From contig JACYXH010000175.1 of assembly GCA_026745465.1 (NCBI GenBank), positions 6,654,501 to 6,718,500 on the forward strand: a stretch of DNA of 64,000 nucleotides, written 5' to 3'. This stretch comes from Lota lota. Its lineage: Eukaryota; Chordata; Actinopteri; Gadiformes; Lotidae. Both the position numbers and the translations under genes were made by a program. The notes under the pieces were generated by a model, which was not told where the DNA came from, did no database searches, and saw only the letters and a list, made by a program, of their open reading frames with translations. Below, in pieces: positions 1 through 12,244 of this stretch (positions are counted from its first letter, which is position 1; each line of letters begins with the position of its first letter).

Positions 1-208
1 AGCATCCATGGGGAAACAAAATCCCCAAAAAGAAGACAAAGGAAGGTACAGGTGAGCTAGTGTGCAGATTTACATTGGTAGACAGGAATTACAAAGATTT
101 AACAAGAGTAAATGTTGTGCTAAACATTATTTGGATCATTGGACACATTTTGCTACTGAAAGCCTACTTTTCCTTTTCCCCCCCACATCTCCCTGTGATC
201 CATTGCAG

Positions 209-329
209 GTTCCGTGCCAGTTGTCAAGCAGACACTGGCTTCAGGGACCAGGGGGGTGCTATCCGCCCAGTCTGCCTTAACAGCAGCTCAGAGGAACAAG
301 TTGAAGGAAGGAGGTGGAGGAACCTTCAG
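209..329 (+). CDS. taf4: taf4 exon (first in window), linker before the histone fold
   Basis: The exon follows a cattgcag acceptor and ends at a gtaggc donor. It starts with two bases of a split codon and ends with two bases of the Arg codon completed at 1848. It encodes about 40 residues, including VPVVKQTLASGT and AAQRNKLKEGGGGTF. This is the region just upstream of the TAF4 histone fold, where human TAF4 has a similar VPVVK...QKNKLKE...SFR stretch. TAF4 is a core TFIID subunit that pairs with TAF12 in the nucleus. The upstream exons (glutamine-rich activator-binding part and TAFH domain) lie before the window. Confidence 0.88.
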
Positions 330-1847
330 GTAGGCTTGACCTCTGAGCTTCACTCCATGACCTTTATCACTTATTTTAGGTTCCTGGGACTTGTAAAGGA
401 TTCACTTGTCAACAATATAAGGAGGAGGCTCTGTTTGTAGTTTAGTCGCCTGTAATTGTGCTTTAAACAGAAATGTTTTTGTTGTTTTTTTTTACACGAT
501 TTTCTATTGCATTGTTTACAGTCATAGTAGGTACCAATAATAATATTTGTCTGACAAATTTGTTATATTGGCTTGCCTACTATTTTTTTAAAAGGAGAAG
601 AAAAAAAAAGAAGAGATCATTCACTGTTCTACTAGTTATAACAAAGCGCCCGGTTAAGTATTCACTATTTATTTGTATTTTGTAGTTAATAAATGTGTAT
701 CCATTTTTTTATTCTTCTACGGTCATCTACTTGCTGCCATGGCACCTGAATTTCCCATCTGGATCAATAAATGATTATCTTATCTTCGGTTTGTTCTTTT
801 CCCTAAAACGTTCACGTTTAAAGGAAAGTGGTCAATCGATTCTTCTGGCCAAAGTAACAGGAGGGCTCTGTGACTCGTTATTTATTTGGACAATAATTTA
901 GCTAGAGAGGTGGCATGAAAGTGGAAAAATGTCATTGATGGTGTGGAGGGAAAAAATACCAGTGACCTCACCATCAAGAGCTATCAAAATCCACCGATGA
1001 ACTTGGACATGGTACTAGAAGTGTTAATCACAAATAAATAACAAGTCTGCTCATCTAAACATAATGCTATGGGGACACCGACAGGAAGTGCAAAGAAGCT
1101 AAACATAAACAGTGAATATCAATGAGCAGAGTGTAGACGACAGTCAAAGCTCAGTGTTCTGGTAGTGGCGGGGATAACTAAATCCCAGATTTAACTCCTA
1201 CCTTCACTTCTGAGAATCAACATGGATGGCATTCCAATGTGTACTGTACCGTGCTACTCGGTGTAGCGGAAAGCGCTCATTCAATGTCATGAATGAGTCA
1301 GGAGAAGCTCAGAGGAGTAGAAACCTTCATCTGCCATTTTGGATGGGCGGGTCCTCCTGGCTGTTGAGGTGTCTCTTGTGCAAGATGTCTGAAGCTCACT
1401 GCTGATAGTTTCCCTGCATGACTGACGCTGCCGCCGGTGTGAGACCGCGTGTGTTAAAGGATGATGTGAGGCATTACTTTGTGAAGTCCTTTAAGTGTCT
1501 AGAAAAGCAGTATAAAAAATTCTGTCAATTTTCTGCACCCCATAAACGGCTGATTTCCTTCGCGGATTAAGATGAACCATTCACGTTTGGTTTTTTGTTA
1601 CATATCCTATTATGAAAAATAGGATACTTCGAGAAGGATCTGACATTTTCATTGTAATAAACTCTAAACCTCTTTAAAACGTTAGAGAAAGTTCTAGTGA
1701 TAATATATCCTGCAACGGTATGAATTTAAGGAAAATCTTCCTCCACCTATCGAAATAGTCCACAGCACAATTGCGGTTGTACAAACTGATCTCTTGAAAG
1801 TTCTGTGTATTTAAAATGCTCTGCTGCTTGTGGGTCATCCATTTTAG
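330..1847 (+). other. taf4 intron, no gene recognised
   Basis: This 1518-base intron is bounded by gtaggc and ttttag. It holds a T-rich stretch around 480-620 and a retroposon-like 3' tail at about 725-795 (listed separately). I recognise no exon, RNA gene or intact transposon in the remainder. Confidence 0.8.
725..795 (+). repeat. fish retroposon 3' tail (CR1/L2-like) with TTATC repeats
   Basis: The stretch reads ctgccatggcacctgaattt, then cccatctggatcaataaatg, then attatcttatctt. This matches the general form of common teleost non-LTR or SINE 3' ends: a GAATTTCCC...GGATCAATAAA core followed by a short tandem tail. Only the 3' end is visible, so the family cannot be named. The call comes from remembered consensus and not from a search. 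Confidence 0.5.
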
Positions 1848-2017
1848 GGACGACGATGACATCAACGACGTGGCCTCCATGGCGGGAGTCGATTTATCGG
1901 AGGAGAGCGCCCGTATCCTAGCAACCAACTCTGACCTTGTCGGCACCGTGACCCGATCGTGTAAGGACCAGCCCTTCCTCTCCACCACCCTGCTGACCCG
2001 GAGAGTCCTGGAGATGG
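1848..2017 (+). CDS. taf4: taf4 exon, histone-fold region
   Basis: It follows a ttttag acceptor, completes Arg and encodes DDDDINDVASMAGVDLSEES, then ARILATNSDLVGTVTRSCKD and QPFLSTTLLTRRVLEM. It ends one base into a Gly codon at a gtgaga donor. The DDDDINDVASMAGV-LSEESARILATNS block is the hallmark of the TAF4 histone-fold helices that dimerise with TAF12 in TFIID, and it is almost invariant in vertebrates. Frame joins correctly on both sides. Confidence 0.96.
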
Positions 2018-2120
2018 GTGAGAGTTGAACCCTGCACTGGACAAAATGTAACCCATACGGTGAGAAATATGTGTCACATGTCCTGTCTGACATGGCCTTG
2101 CTTCCCATGGTCCGTGATAG

Positions 2121-2251
2121 GGAGGAAGTTTGGCGTCTGTGACCTGGGCCAAGAGGTCATCAACTACATCTCTCACGCGACCAAGCAGCGACTGCAGAAT
2201 CTGCTGGAAAAAGTGTCAGAAGTGGCACAGCAGAGAAATCTAACTTTCAAG
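2121..2251 (+). CDS. taf4: taf4 exon, end of histone-fold region
   Basis: The acceptor is gtgatag and the donor ggtact after Lys. The first two bases complete a Gly codon, followed by 43 in-frame codons: RKFGVCDLGQEVINYISHAT, then KQRLQNLLEKVSEVAQQRNL, then TFK. It matches the family segment SHAT-QRLQNL-EK-SE-AQQ. The intron before it is only 103 bases, typical of compact fish introns. Confidence 0.96.
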
Positions 2252-2360
2252 GTACTTTTCACTTCCTGGACCCAATGTCCTTCGGTCATCCACAAAAAAG
2301 AATTCCAATCTTGTTTTCTCTTTTCTTCTACTTGCCCACTGGTACTTTTCTGTCCATCAG

Positions 2361-2486
2361 GAAGATGAACGGTTTGAGCAGGTCACCGATGTGCGAACGC
2401 AGCTCAAATTCTTTGAGCAGTTGGACCAGATGGAGAAGCAAAGGAAAGAGGAGCAGGAGAGAGAAATCCTGATGAAGGCTGCTAAG
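2361..2486 (+). CDS. taf4: taf4 exon, charged coiled-coil segment
   Basis: Its 42 codons are in phase 0 at both ends, with tgtccatcag before and gtaacc after. It encodes EDERFEQVTDVRTQLKFFEQ, then LDQMEKQRKEEQEREILMKA, then AK. The Lys/Glu-rich helix is part of the conserved C-terminal domain of TAF4. The FFEQLDQ-EKQRK-EQEREILM pattern is characteristic of TAF4/TAF4B. Confidence 0.96.
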
Positions 2487-2650
2487 GTAACCCCAGACCA
2501 CTGCCAGATGAAATATATGAAAAATCCACACCATGTACTGATGGTGGTAATGGTGTCATTTCAGTTATAAAGCTGGTGGCATGATCTATCTTTCCTGGTG
2601 TGGCCCTCTTACATTTTTTCGGTTTTGCTTCATCCCGTGTGTCTCCGCAG

Positions 2651-2707
2651 TCTCGATCGCGACAAGAAGATCCCGAGCAGCTCAGACTGAAGCAAAAGGC
2701 CAAAGAG
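2651..2707 (+). CDS. taf4: taf4 exon, 19-residue microexon-like segment
   Basis: A 57-base exon, phase 0 at both ends, after gtctccgcag and before gtgagg. It encodes SRSRQEDPEQLRLKQKAKE, which I recall as unchanged from the vertebrate TAF4 sequence. Confidence 0.96.
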
Positions 2708-2808
2708 GTGAGGGACTGTTTTCCAGCTAACTGCTCCCATTGATCTGTGCTGCTGGTCTCTGGGCCGGTGAACCTGCTCAACTGTGATGTCATCTGGCCG
2801 TATTTCAG

Positions 2809-2928
2809 ATGCAGCAGCAGGAGCTGGCGCAGATCCGGCAGAGAGAGGCCAACCTCACGGCTCTGGCAGCCATCGGGCCCAGGAAGAAACGCAAAATGGG
2901 CTCGCCGGCCAACGGTGCCGTCGCAGAG
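2809..2928 (+). CDS. taf4: taf4 exon, basic patch
   Basis: Forty codons, phase 0, after tatttcag and before gtgctg. It encodes MQQQELAQIRQREANLTALA, then AIGPRKKRKMGSPANGAVAE. GPRKKRK is a probable nuclear localisation or DNA-contact patch conserved in TAF4. The Gly/Ala/Ser-rich end leads into a variable linker. Confidence 0.96.
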
Positions 2929-3055
2929 GTGCTGATACACACAGCCTTATGGCTACAAAACGACTGATAAATGCTCGGCTCCTATTGAATTTTCAATTGG
3001 GATTGATGTGGTAATGATATGGGCCTAAAAGGCTGACTTGCTGTGTGTTCTGCAG

Positions 3056-3223
3056 GGCTCAGGATCCGGTGCCGCTCAGCCGGGGGGCTCCAACGGAGGA
3101 GGGTCCAGACAGTTCACACGCCAGCGCATCACCAGGGTCAACCTCAGGGACCTACTCTTCTGCCTGGAGAACGAGAGAGAAACCGGCCACTCACACCTAC
3201 TCTATAAAGGCCTGCTCAAGTAG
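3056..3223 (+). CDS. taf4: taf4 last coding exon with stop codon
   Basis: It follows a ttctgcag acceptor, with 55 codons and TAG at 3221-3223. A variable Gly/Ser linker is followed by RQFTRQRITRVNLRDLLFCL, then ENERETGHSHLLYKGLLK and the stop. The ITRVNLRDL-FC-ENERE motif is the extreme C-terminal signature of TAF4. The ending LLYK-LLK and the adjacent cdh4 favour TAF4 over TAF4B. Confidence 0.97.
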   Translation, partial: GSGSGAAQPGGSNGGGSRQFTRQRITRVNLRDLLFCLENERETGHSHLLYKGLLK

Positions 3224-4740
3224 CACGCATGCACACACACACACAGGCGGACAATAAACACAGAAAGATTGCAATAATCAACCTTCACTCCGAATGAGGG
3301 AAGCAATGATGAATGGCGCTTTGAACAGAGCTTCAGAAAGTGTATCCCCCATGTTGGCTCCAACAACCTCTTTAACTACAACTCCCTTTCTCCAGCTCCG
3401 ATGAATTACAGTAAAGACCATGGCGGGAAACAGCCAGACTCTTTGCTCTGTGATATTTGTGCCTCCTGACAAACTGCTCCCATATACACCGGTTTCAGTC
3501 CAACGCGCCGCGCCTCATACACAGCTGCCTTGCTGCCTGAGCTCCAGTACGGTGTGTTCATGTGACCGTTGGAAGATGCAGCATCCAAAACACCAGAATC
3601 ATTGCTGGGATGGCATAGTAAAACAAATAATAATACAGAAATAAAATACATTGTTCAGTCCCTATTTTGACTGCGTGATGGATTCAGGTGGAGGTTTTTT
3701 AACTTCACGTGACCACACGGCAGAGGATTATTTAACATGTTCCCCTGGACACTCCTTTTGCTGATCCAATTTAAATTGTTTTAAGTTTATTCATTGATTG
3801 CCATTTGTTTTTTTAATGCGTGTGGATTTTACATTTCCTGCCTTCTTCCCAAACTCAAGCCATAACCCATTGTAACGATCGGATCAAAGTTTCTTGCTCC
3901 ATATTACTTTTAATGTTCTTTTTAGATTTGTAGGATGCGAGTGATGCTGTATTGTTTATTTGTATCTGTTTAATTCGGTTTAGTCAAAGAAAAAGCATGA
4001 GTGCATATTTATATTTCGACGTATTTGTTGTCAATGTCTTGCACAATGTAATTTGTTGTTGTTGTTGTTTACTGGGAATTAAGTTATCAAAGTTTAGGAG
4101 AGGAGAAAATACAAAGATTTGTGGAGGCAATATTCACTTAAATGATTGCAGTCTTAAGTCTGATTCATTTTTTTCACGTTGGATGTACAAATGTTGACAT
4201 CTCTGACTGGAACAAGGCCATTGTGCGTAACCATAGAGATTAAAAGCAGTGCAATGACTGCCCTGCACCACAAATCAGCTTTTATTCTGTCAAAAAATTG
4301 CAAAGCCCACTTTGTATCTTTTATACAATTCTTAGAGCACATACTTATTTCTCTATACTTTCTTTTGTAGTTTTATTAGAGAATGTCAAATGACACATTT
4401 GTTGTGACTGTATATACATTTGATTGATTTGACATATTTCTTTCAAAGATGATTTCACATCAGGGGAGTTTGTCAATGTAGGAGTAATAGGGATCAATGC
4501 TCATTGAGTCTGTTTGATCACCATTGCTCAAATTAACTGTTACATGCCTTCCTCTGGATATCTATATAAATCTATATATCTATACATAGCTATATAGATA
4601 GATATAGATATATATCATGTACATTTTGCACAGCTACTTGTTCATATGTAAATATTCTGATTTAAGAGTTTGTAATTGCTATTTTATAACCAATGGAGGG
4701 AGAATAGTCTCTTTCATTAAAGAAAGTGGTATCGAAAAAA
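3224..4740 (+). other. taf4: taf4 3' UTR (extent inferred)
   Basis: Non-coding sequence after the stop, increasingly AT-rich. It contains a short (CA)n at 3232-3245, AATAAA hexamers at 3253-3258 and 3640-3645, a (TTG)n stretch near 4052-4068, a TGTAAATA Pumilio-type motif near 4647, and an AT-rich self-complementary stretch at about 4560-4617. The distal end is set by ATTAAA at 4716-4721 followed by T/GT-rich sequence. The exact cleavage site is inferred. Confidence 0.55.
4716..4721 (+). terminator. taf4: probable distal poly(A) signal of taf4 (ATTAAA)
   Basis: ATTAAA is followed at 4745-4790 by T- and GT-rich sequence (gttgtccttt, tttgtctttgtttg), which is a good downstream element. The AATAAA copies at 3253 and 3640 are possible proximal alternatives. 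The first lies only 30 bases after the stop and is a poor candidate. Confidence 0.5.
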
Positions 4741-4882
4741 CTATTCGTTGTCCTTTTATCTTTAAATTTGTCTTTGTTTGATGATAGCTGTACAAATCGG
4801 TGTGGCTCGATTCAGAGACTACAATGCTATTGTCTGTATTCCATCATTGAGTCCAAACATGGCCAAAAAAAAGGGTGTTAAC

Positions 4883-4957
4883 GATTGGTCACGCTTACAT
4901 TTCACATGCTCTTGAGGTCATGCTAATGACCTCATCATCTGACAAGTCTATAAAGGC
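4883..4957 (+). promoter_or_regulatory. possible promoter or enhancer core: inverted CCAAT, palindrome, TATA-like box
   Basis: An ATTGG (inverted CCAAT) near 4884-4888 is followed by a 9-bp perfect inverted repeat, tgaggtcat (4913-4921) and atgacctca (4926-4934) around gcta. A tataaag motif follows at about 4951-4957. AGGTCA/TGACCT are nuclear-receptor half-sites, here inverted with a 6-base spacer, and atgctaat resembles a POU octamer. The spacing looks promoter-like for a + strand transcript, but no downstream gene is recognisable. Confidence 0.25.
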
Positions 4958-7900
4958 GACGGCAAGGGTAGAGTCCCAAACAACAGCCAGGCTGGTACAG
5001 GCGGCATTATTAGAGAGGCTGTTGTTGTTTTGGTAGGCTGTTGTTTTGTTCCCTGTATTAGCTTTGAGAAAGGAGAGTCACTTTTAAGAGCTTGTTCACA
5101 GATACAACAGAGTCACAGACGTGCTTCACCCAGGTGGGTGCTACACACTGGCATGAATGCGATGTACCTCCCACACACAAACACACACTTTGGGTGTCTT
5201 GAAAAAGCGCACTATGAATGCAGTGAATTATTATTGTTATAATTACAGTTGGTACACCTATTATTTAATTGGAACTATTAAGTGTGATATCAAACGTTTA
5301 ATTAGCCATGGAACCAGCTCTTAAGCACAGCAGAGAATGAAGCAGCCCGGATATTACAATGAGCTTTACTTAACCTCAAACTCTATATAAATCAAATTAA
5401 ATCATTATTGCATTTTCAAATCACAACCTACATTCTGTATTATGTCTGTGAAAGTCTTGACAGCAAATGGCCATTCCTTCGTCAAACGTAAACCACTAAT
5501 TAATAGGGTCAGTGTCATAAATGAGCTTATTAATAACTTGTGATGCTAAACATACATAATTCATGTTCAGCATCAATTAGCACCTACTTTGATATGCCAT
5601 ATCTTACACCTTCAATTAAAACGCCACTGACAAAATCTCTAGATGTATTGCTTACACAAGTGTATAACACTTCGACACAAACATTAACCAGGTGTTTAAC
5701 AACTTCACACGACACAACACACACAACCCTTTGCAACAAAGATGATGCATACATTAGTCACGTAAGAGACACGTCATTTAGTATCGCTGGTGACTTATTT
5801 TTTACTAAAAGCCTCTTAAGTGGAAGACACCATTTGCCATGTCCACTGACTTAAAACATCACTCGTATCACTGCATGCGCTGGAAGAATGGCACTCTCCT
5901 GTTAAGGACACATCCCTTTTGACAGCTCCTGGTAATGGAAAAGGCTGCTCTGATGTGCCCGTCGTGCAGGGATTATTTGTCTCAATAGGGGGCACTGTTG
6001 GACCAAATTAACCATCGTCTAAAAAGAACACTAACCCTACCTTGGTGCAGGATGACTTGTGGTGGGCCGTTACATCCTTCTTAGGATGCGCCATAGGTTC
6101 TAAATCAATGGTAAACAATGGAGTGCAGCCTTATGACAGTGATTGGGTTGATTTTAGGTGTAGATAATGCTGTGTGTGATTCGAAAGACGTCTTTCCTAC
6201 GCTCTAGTAAGCAAATGCATACAGATACACAATGGCAGACACACACGTGCATGCACACACACACGTGCATGCACACACACACAAATGGGTATCTGTATGT
6301 GTGTGTAGGGACCACATCCAAATCGTGAGCTCATATTCGTTCAGATTGGGTGGATTTTGAGGCTTACGTTGTTGTTTGTTTTGTTCCCTTCTGCAGACAA
6401 GGTAACTCGTGCCTCTGGTTTCCCAGATCATTGTCTCTGCTGTCCTGATATCCCGAACGAAGCAGACTTCTAAGTCCTCTCCGGTATGAGTTGTCGGGCT
6501 ATATTTGCTTACGTTTCTCTGGGACTCCGGTGGTGGAACTCAATTCCAATGTCTTGTTTGATTTTGCATAATGAGAGAGCGCTGCTGGCTGCTCACACGA
6601 TAATGTCTTTGAGTGACAGCTTTGAAGATGAGTAAATCAAATGTGCACATTTTGACATACCCGACGGAGCGCGAAATGCAATTTTATAATTTCTGTTAAA
6701 GTAGAGTGCAGCCAACCCTCTTGTGGGACTCTCATGCGTGACTTGGGGAGGCTGGGCTGATCCGGAACCAGCTGTACTGAATGATTAGGTCCTTCAACTT
6801 TATTTTGCCTTGTCAACATTTATTTTAACTTCCATCTCTGCTGAGACCTAGGTTTTTACTTTGAAAAGGAAATAGAACAATAACAGATGTTATTCAAGAT
6901 CATCTCCTTGACTTCAATAACCCGGCAATAACCCAGCACCCACTGCCTGTTGGGGCCCACTGAGGCTTTGCCAGCTCATGGTCATTCCATTTGGTTTTCA
7001 AAGGATAACAGCATTTTACACAACGTTTTAACGGGCTACGCGCTGGACAGTCTGAAGCTATTATTTTGACATTATGGGCGTCAACGGCCAAACAGGAAAT
7101 AAACAACTGAAGCAATTGCTAGTGATTCCAAAAGCAATCAGAATTTCTGGACGCAGTCCTGCACCAGCGGCGTCTGAGTGGGCGTAGCAGGAAGCCAAGT
7201 ATTGGCCTCCAACTCGCAGCGGATGTGCAGAGGTCAGATCTTCATAGAAAATATTTGATTTCGACATTTTGAATGGAATTGTTTTAATGTATATTCCACC
7301 ACCGCTACGGGGAGCAGTCCTGGACAAACATGTCTGTGTTTAACGTCCCTGTCAAGGGTTGTTGTAAAATGGTGGTAACAATATTAAATTAAAGACAAAA
7401 TTCATAAGAGCTCCGCTGCCACTTAGTTATAAAAGCTAAAGACTCATCGACGGATTGTGCAATTGAGAAAAGTGCATGAGAGAATACCAATAAGAAGAAT
7501 GTGCTGATGTATATTTGTTAAAGCATCACAATTTGTTCCCATTTCTTGTCACTTTCTTGTCTGTGTGCCATAATTGGCTTTTGTTGAGATTTTGCCAGGA
7601 ATCTGATTTCTTAACTTGGAACATTTGAAATTATAAAGCAATTGAGACCTTTTAAGAGGTTTTTATTTAGAGTTTATACGTTTTATTACAAAAAGAAACA
7701 CAGCCATCCATCCATCCTTTCTTCCTTTCCTTCCTTCTATCTGTCCATCCAGAGGCACTGTCCTGCTCGATGCCAATGCGATGTTGAACAGATATGTCAT
7801 GAGGACTGCCTGACCCCTGGGCTTTCAGCCTGGGACGGTTGAACCTGACCCTCCAGAGTCCCACTGTGCTTCTGTTACGGTGAGCACACCAATCAGGTCT

Positions 7901-8188
7901 CTTCAGGAGTCCTGGTCCTTAAAGTCATACAGTCCCGATAACACAATGACGAGTGCATCAATTACTAACCGGTCATAATCAGAATTAGGCCAGCTTTATC
8001 CGTACAACCTTTTATCACAGTTACAGTGGACTTTAAAACCTCAAAGGGGAGAGACATAACTGTCTATGGATGACTAGCTGTGTGATAGGTAGTGATTGGG
8101 CAGACATAAATAGTACAAGATAACTGAGAAACGCTTTTCAATAAAACCTGTGTGCTGAGAAGGAAGGATAGGTGCTCAATCCAAGACC

Positions 8189-8192
<4 letters not shown>

Positions 8193-8265
<73 letters not shown>
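8193..8265. repeat. (TA)n microsatellite, about 73 bp
   Basis: Uninterrupted alternating A and T. It is self-complementary and can extrude a cruciform. Its length is likely to vary between individuals. Confidence 0.98.
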
Positions 8266-8267
<2 letters not shown>

Positions 8268-11200
8268 TCAGTAATCCACATAATCCAACCACTATCGTCA
8301 CTCAAACGATTGCTTAGTAATCTAATAAAGGAATGTGTGATAAACAGATTGTTTGACTCCTGTCAAGTTGTTGCTGGATGACGTTCAGTACCATGGACAG
8401 CGTTGGCGGAGAACCGCAATGTGAGACCACAAAGTGTCCTCTGCATTCGGATGCTAGACCACGCTGTGAACGTGACACCATCATTTCACCATCATTTCCC
8501 CCCTCCTTGAATAAGACTAGTGAGAAGAGTGAAGCCCATGTTGTCAAGTTGTTTCCTTTTTATTCACTGCCATCGGAGACCCAACAGTACACACACACAC
8601 ACACTACCGGTTCAGCAGGGTGCTGATTCATCAGCTCTACCTTTAAACCAAAAGAGCCCTTAAAGGGCATGTTTTATGGGACATGTAATGTCATATTATG
8701 TCTTTATAACTAGATTTATGTTACTAGAAGCAGAGCCCTTTAACACCTTTGCCTTGCTGCTCAGGAAGCATAGCACGGAGCGATGGCTGCCTGTTGTTCA
8801 GGACGGAGGAAGTGGAAAGAGGCATGGCTTGTGTTAGCCTTACAAGCCATGATTGGCTTGTGTGTGCATTTAAGTTTGGGCCTGCACCAGTGGGAGACTG
8901 GCAAATAGAGGCTTTTAAAGGGTTCTTATTTTGTGGCATTACTGTGGCTGTAATGACTTCATTGATGAATTGTTTCCCCTAATAGTGTGTGTAGTGTTGT
9001 CTTGCAGGGAGGTCTGTTTTTAATGATTAATGTGGAACGCAATAGAGCTTTTAATCGTTAACCGATAATTTGTCTGCATTTTCTTTTAAGTTATCTGCCT
9101 GACTCACTTCAGGAAAAATATGAAGATATTATAATAGCAGGCAACAGTAAATATGCTGACGTCGTTGTCTCATGATAATCGTGTAGGCCTATCTCCTTCG
9201 TGAACAATTGCACTTACTGAACCAGTTTCCTATTAATGGTAGGAAGAGCATTGAATTAACAAGTTCACTATAGCCAATCACGTCTGACCCCATCACCTCC
9301 AACATCAAGACAAAAAATAACATTGTGGCGTTATCATTGATTGAAGAGAATCTAAATAGCAATACCCTGACAGTTTAACACTGTATACATTTGACAGAAA
9401 AAAAATGGCTTTTATTCTCCTTACCACAGAGGGCTAGCAAGCTGTGGAGGAGATAGGGATGGAGGTCCCGCAGGACAGTGAAACATCCTCCGCATGCGTC
9501 CTCTGCGTGTAATTGAACAAATTAGCCACGAGCAGCTGTTACCTGTTAAAATGACCCGCTTTCATTTCATCACCGCGTAGGACAAGAGGTCCGATAGCAT
9601 CTGCACGCTACAGCTGTCAACCGTTGTGATTAGCTCGGCGATTCCCGCTTTCAATATACCATGACAAACGTAATTACCGGCAACATCTCTTTTTATGGAT
9701 TCTACACATCCGGCAGGCACACAGAGGCACGCCAATTGTGCATCAATTACGACTGGTCTGCTGCTGGTATTCTGTCCACTTGACTAGCCGAGACTTTATC
9801 AAAACATTCCCCAGTTCAGAGATGCCCCTAATGGGAAAATGTAATGTGTGTTATCTAAATGCTATAGCGTCATTAAGTAAAAATTAAATAATGAAGAAGG
9901 TTGTTATCATTAGTGTTAAAATCCTTCAATGGCACCTCTAGATTATTATGGGCCCCGCTTGGAACTTGAATGAATGAATTATGTTAAGAATGCTAAATAC
10001 CTATGATGAGAAAGCTTGGTGAATCAAGTCATTTTACTTTTACAACATAACTCTCACTTGGTTCAACTCACAGAATATAAATGCAGTTTGAGGATGCAGT
10101 TTGAGGTTATGAGGATTTTAATGGTTTTCTAGAGGAGTAAACACAGCCTTTTCCCTTGAGCTTTGTTTGCTGTTGTTGCAGGGAGCTACTTTTGGTTTCA
10201 GGGAGAAAACAGTTGCTCATGGAGGTGTCACAGGACAACAGCTTGGGTGGTAGACAGAGAAATAAACGATGTGAAAATAATTCATATATAAAGTACAAAA
10301 TCCAAATTTATGTTTCTCTATTTCAACATTATGTTACAAATTGTATTTTTTTGGGGGGATAAAAATAATCAGTTGAGTTATAGGCTACTCTCATATTGTT
10401 ACGATTGTCTAAATCTTATTTTATTATTAAGAGACAGTGGATGAATATCCAAAGGTTTGTGGCAAGAGATGTCTCTCTGTAGTCACAGGTCTCAGACTCA
10501 TATAAAAACAGAATAGATAATATGAGTGTGAAAGCAACCCAATGCAAAGATGAGTAGCACAGTACATGGGACAAAATCACACAGAGAAGTGTACAGAAGG
10601 ACTCGAACAGCAACACAGACGGGCTCAGAAGAACAAGTGTATGTAGTTATGTATGCAATGTTATGTATGTAAAAGGACACAAGAGGACAGGGAAAATGGA
10701 GGGAAAACGTACAAGAGGGATGTGAAAGTCAGCTATTTAAGAACCTAGAAATAACGAGAAACTTTCTGATATCCTCGGCTCATTATAAAGGCCCTGGCTA
10801 CAATGCTTTCTTCATGTAATTTTTCAGCCTAACATTAATATTTAATGTCTCCGTAATAAAGGGAAAGCAATAGTTACATTCATTCTCCACCTAAGATCTC
10901 ATAAATCAACCACATTGTTGCTTTTCTATAATCCTCCCTGCAAGCAGAGAAATTTCTCTCTCGGCCTGCTGAGAGAGAAATCCATTTGATGCTAATAGTT
11001 GTCTCTCTCTTGCACATAATAAATTATCAATTGAAATGATGATCGTCATTAAAAATGTATGGATGTTTTCAATGACCTTCTACTATTTTATCTCATAAGT
11101 GGCCTCAAATCACGGAGATAGCTTTGGTAAAAACACAGTCACCGCTATTGCTTTTATAGTAATCTCACATATCAGACTTTAGATTAATATCTCAATTCTG

Positions 11201-12214
11201 ATGCAGACGAGATCAATCTGGATGAGTCAACACCATTTAGACTGGCTGCTGCAGAAATACAATTATTAAAATCCTCTTCTGAAAGCTTCATCCACTTGGG
11301 CAAATGAGTTTACTTTCGTAGCATATCTCTGTTACGAAACAGGAAACAAGGTCTAACTTCTCCCCTCCCTGTCTCTGGTTTCCGGCCCTGGTTCTGTGCC
11401 GTCTCCCCCCAGAAGTTCTGCTATAACATAGTAGGACTGCTGGATCATAGATGACTTTTGTAGTAACTCTGACCGCCCTGTTGCCCCATCTTCCACCCTG
11501 TGATCCTCAAGTACTGTGTACCATTTCTGAGTGGACTGACAGATCACCCTATCCCGTTGGCAGTATGTGTGAATGATAGATGGGCACTGACAGCATAACT
11601 GTGGAGCCTAATGTAATTGCAATGTAACAGTGGAAGACTGATCTCATTGAGGGCCAGGGCTATGTGCCCAGCGCTCCACTCTGTAACCCCCCATCCCTTG
11701 CTAACCATAATGTGCTCTGCTCCAGTCATTCAATCCTGGGGCGTGGTCCCCTCCCTCAGAAGAAATAAATAACACTTCCCTCCCTTTTTGTACTCAGGAA
11801 GTGCCCGCCATAAGAATAATCTTTTGCAAAAAAACTGCCACTTGCAATGGTGACCGATTGCCATATAACCCCCAATGTATCCTCCTTGTGTCTGAATGGA
11901 GGCTATTTTGCTCATGTGCTGACTGGTGGGAGAGCAATATAGTTCCAATATTGTCTCCCTTGCCACCGTCTGTGGACTTTCTGACTGTTTGAACTCTTGT
12001 TGTCATTTCATTCATCAGTCTGTGAAAGGATTAAATGAGTGGTTCACCACCGGGTCATCGGGCAATCTGCATAGTAAGGCCCTGTTAAGAATTTAAATAA
12101 ATCAACATTGATGTAGGACAATCAAGCCAATGTTGCCGGGCCATTCGTTTCTTCCTATTATGCAGAATGAAGCATATGCCTGGGATCATTTGTGATAAAT
12201 GCATTACTGGTCTG

Positions 12215-12244
12215 GTGGGTGGGTGGGTGGGTGGGTGGGTGGGT
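12215..12244 (+). repeat. (GGGT)n tract with G-quadruplex potential
   Basis: About seven consecutive GGGT units run into (GT)n. GGGTGGGTGGGTGGG is a textbook parallel G-quadruplex sequence. Confidence 0.95.

Noticed and set aside
1-51. Possible extra taf4 exon ending at gtacag|gtgagc
   Set aside because: The donor looks acceptable, but the in-frame residues (Lys/Pro-rich) do not resemble the TAF4 sequence expected before VPVVK, and the acceptor side is outside the window.
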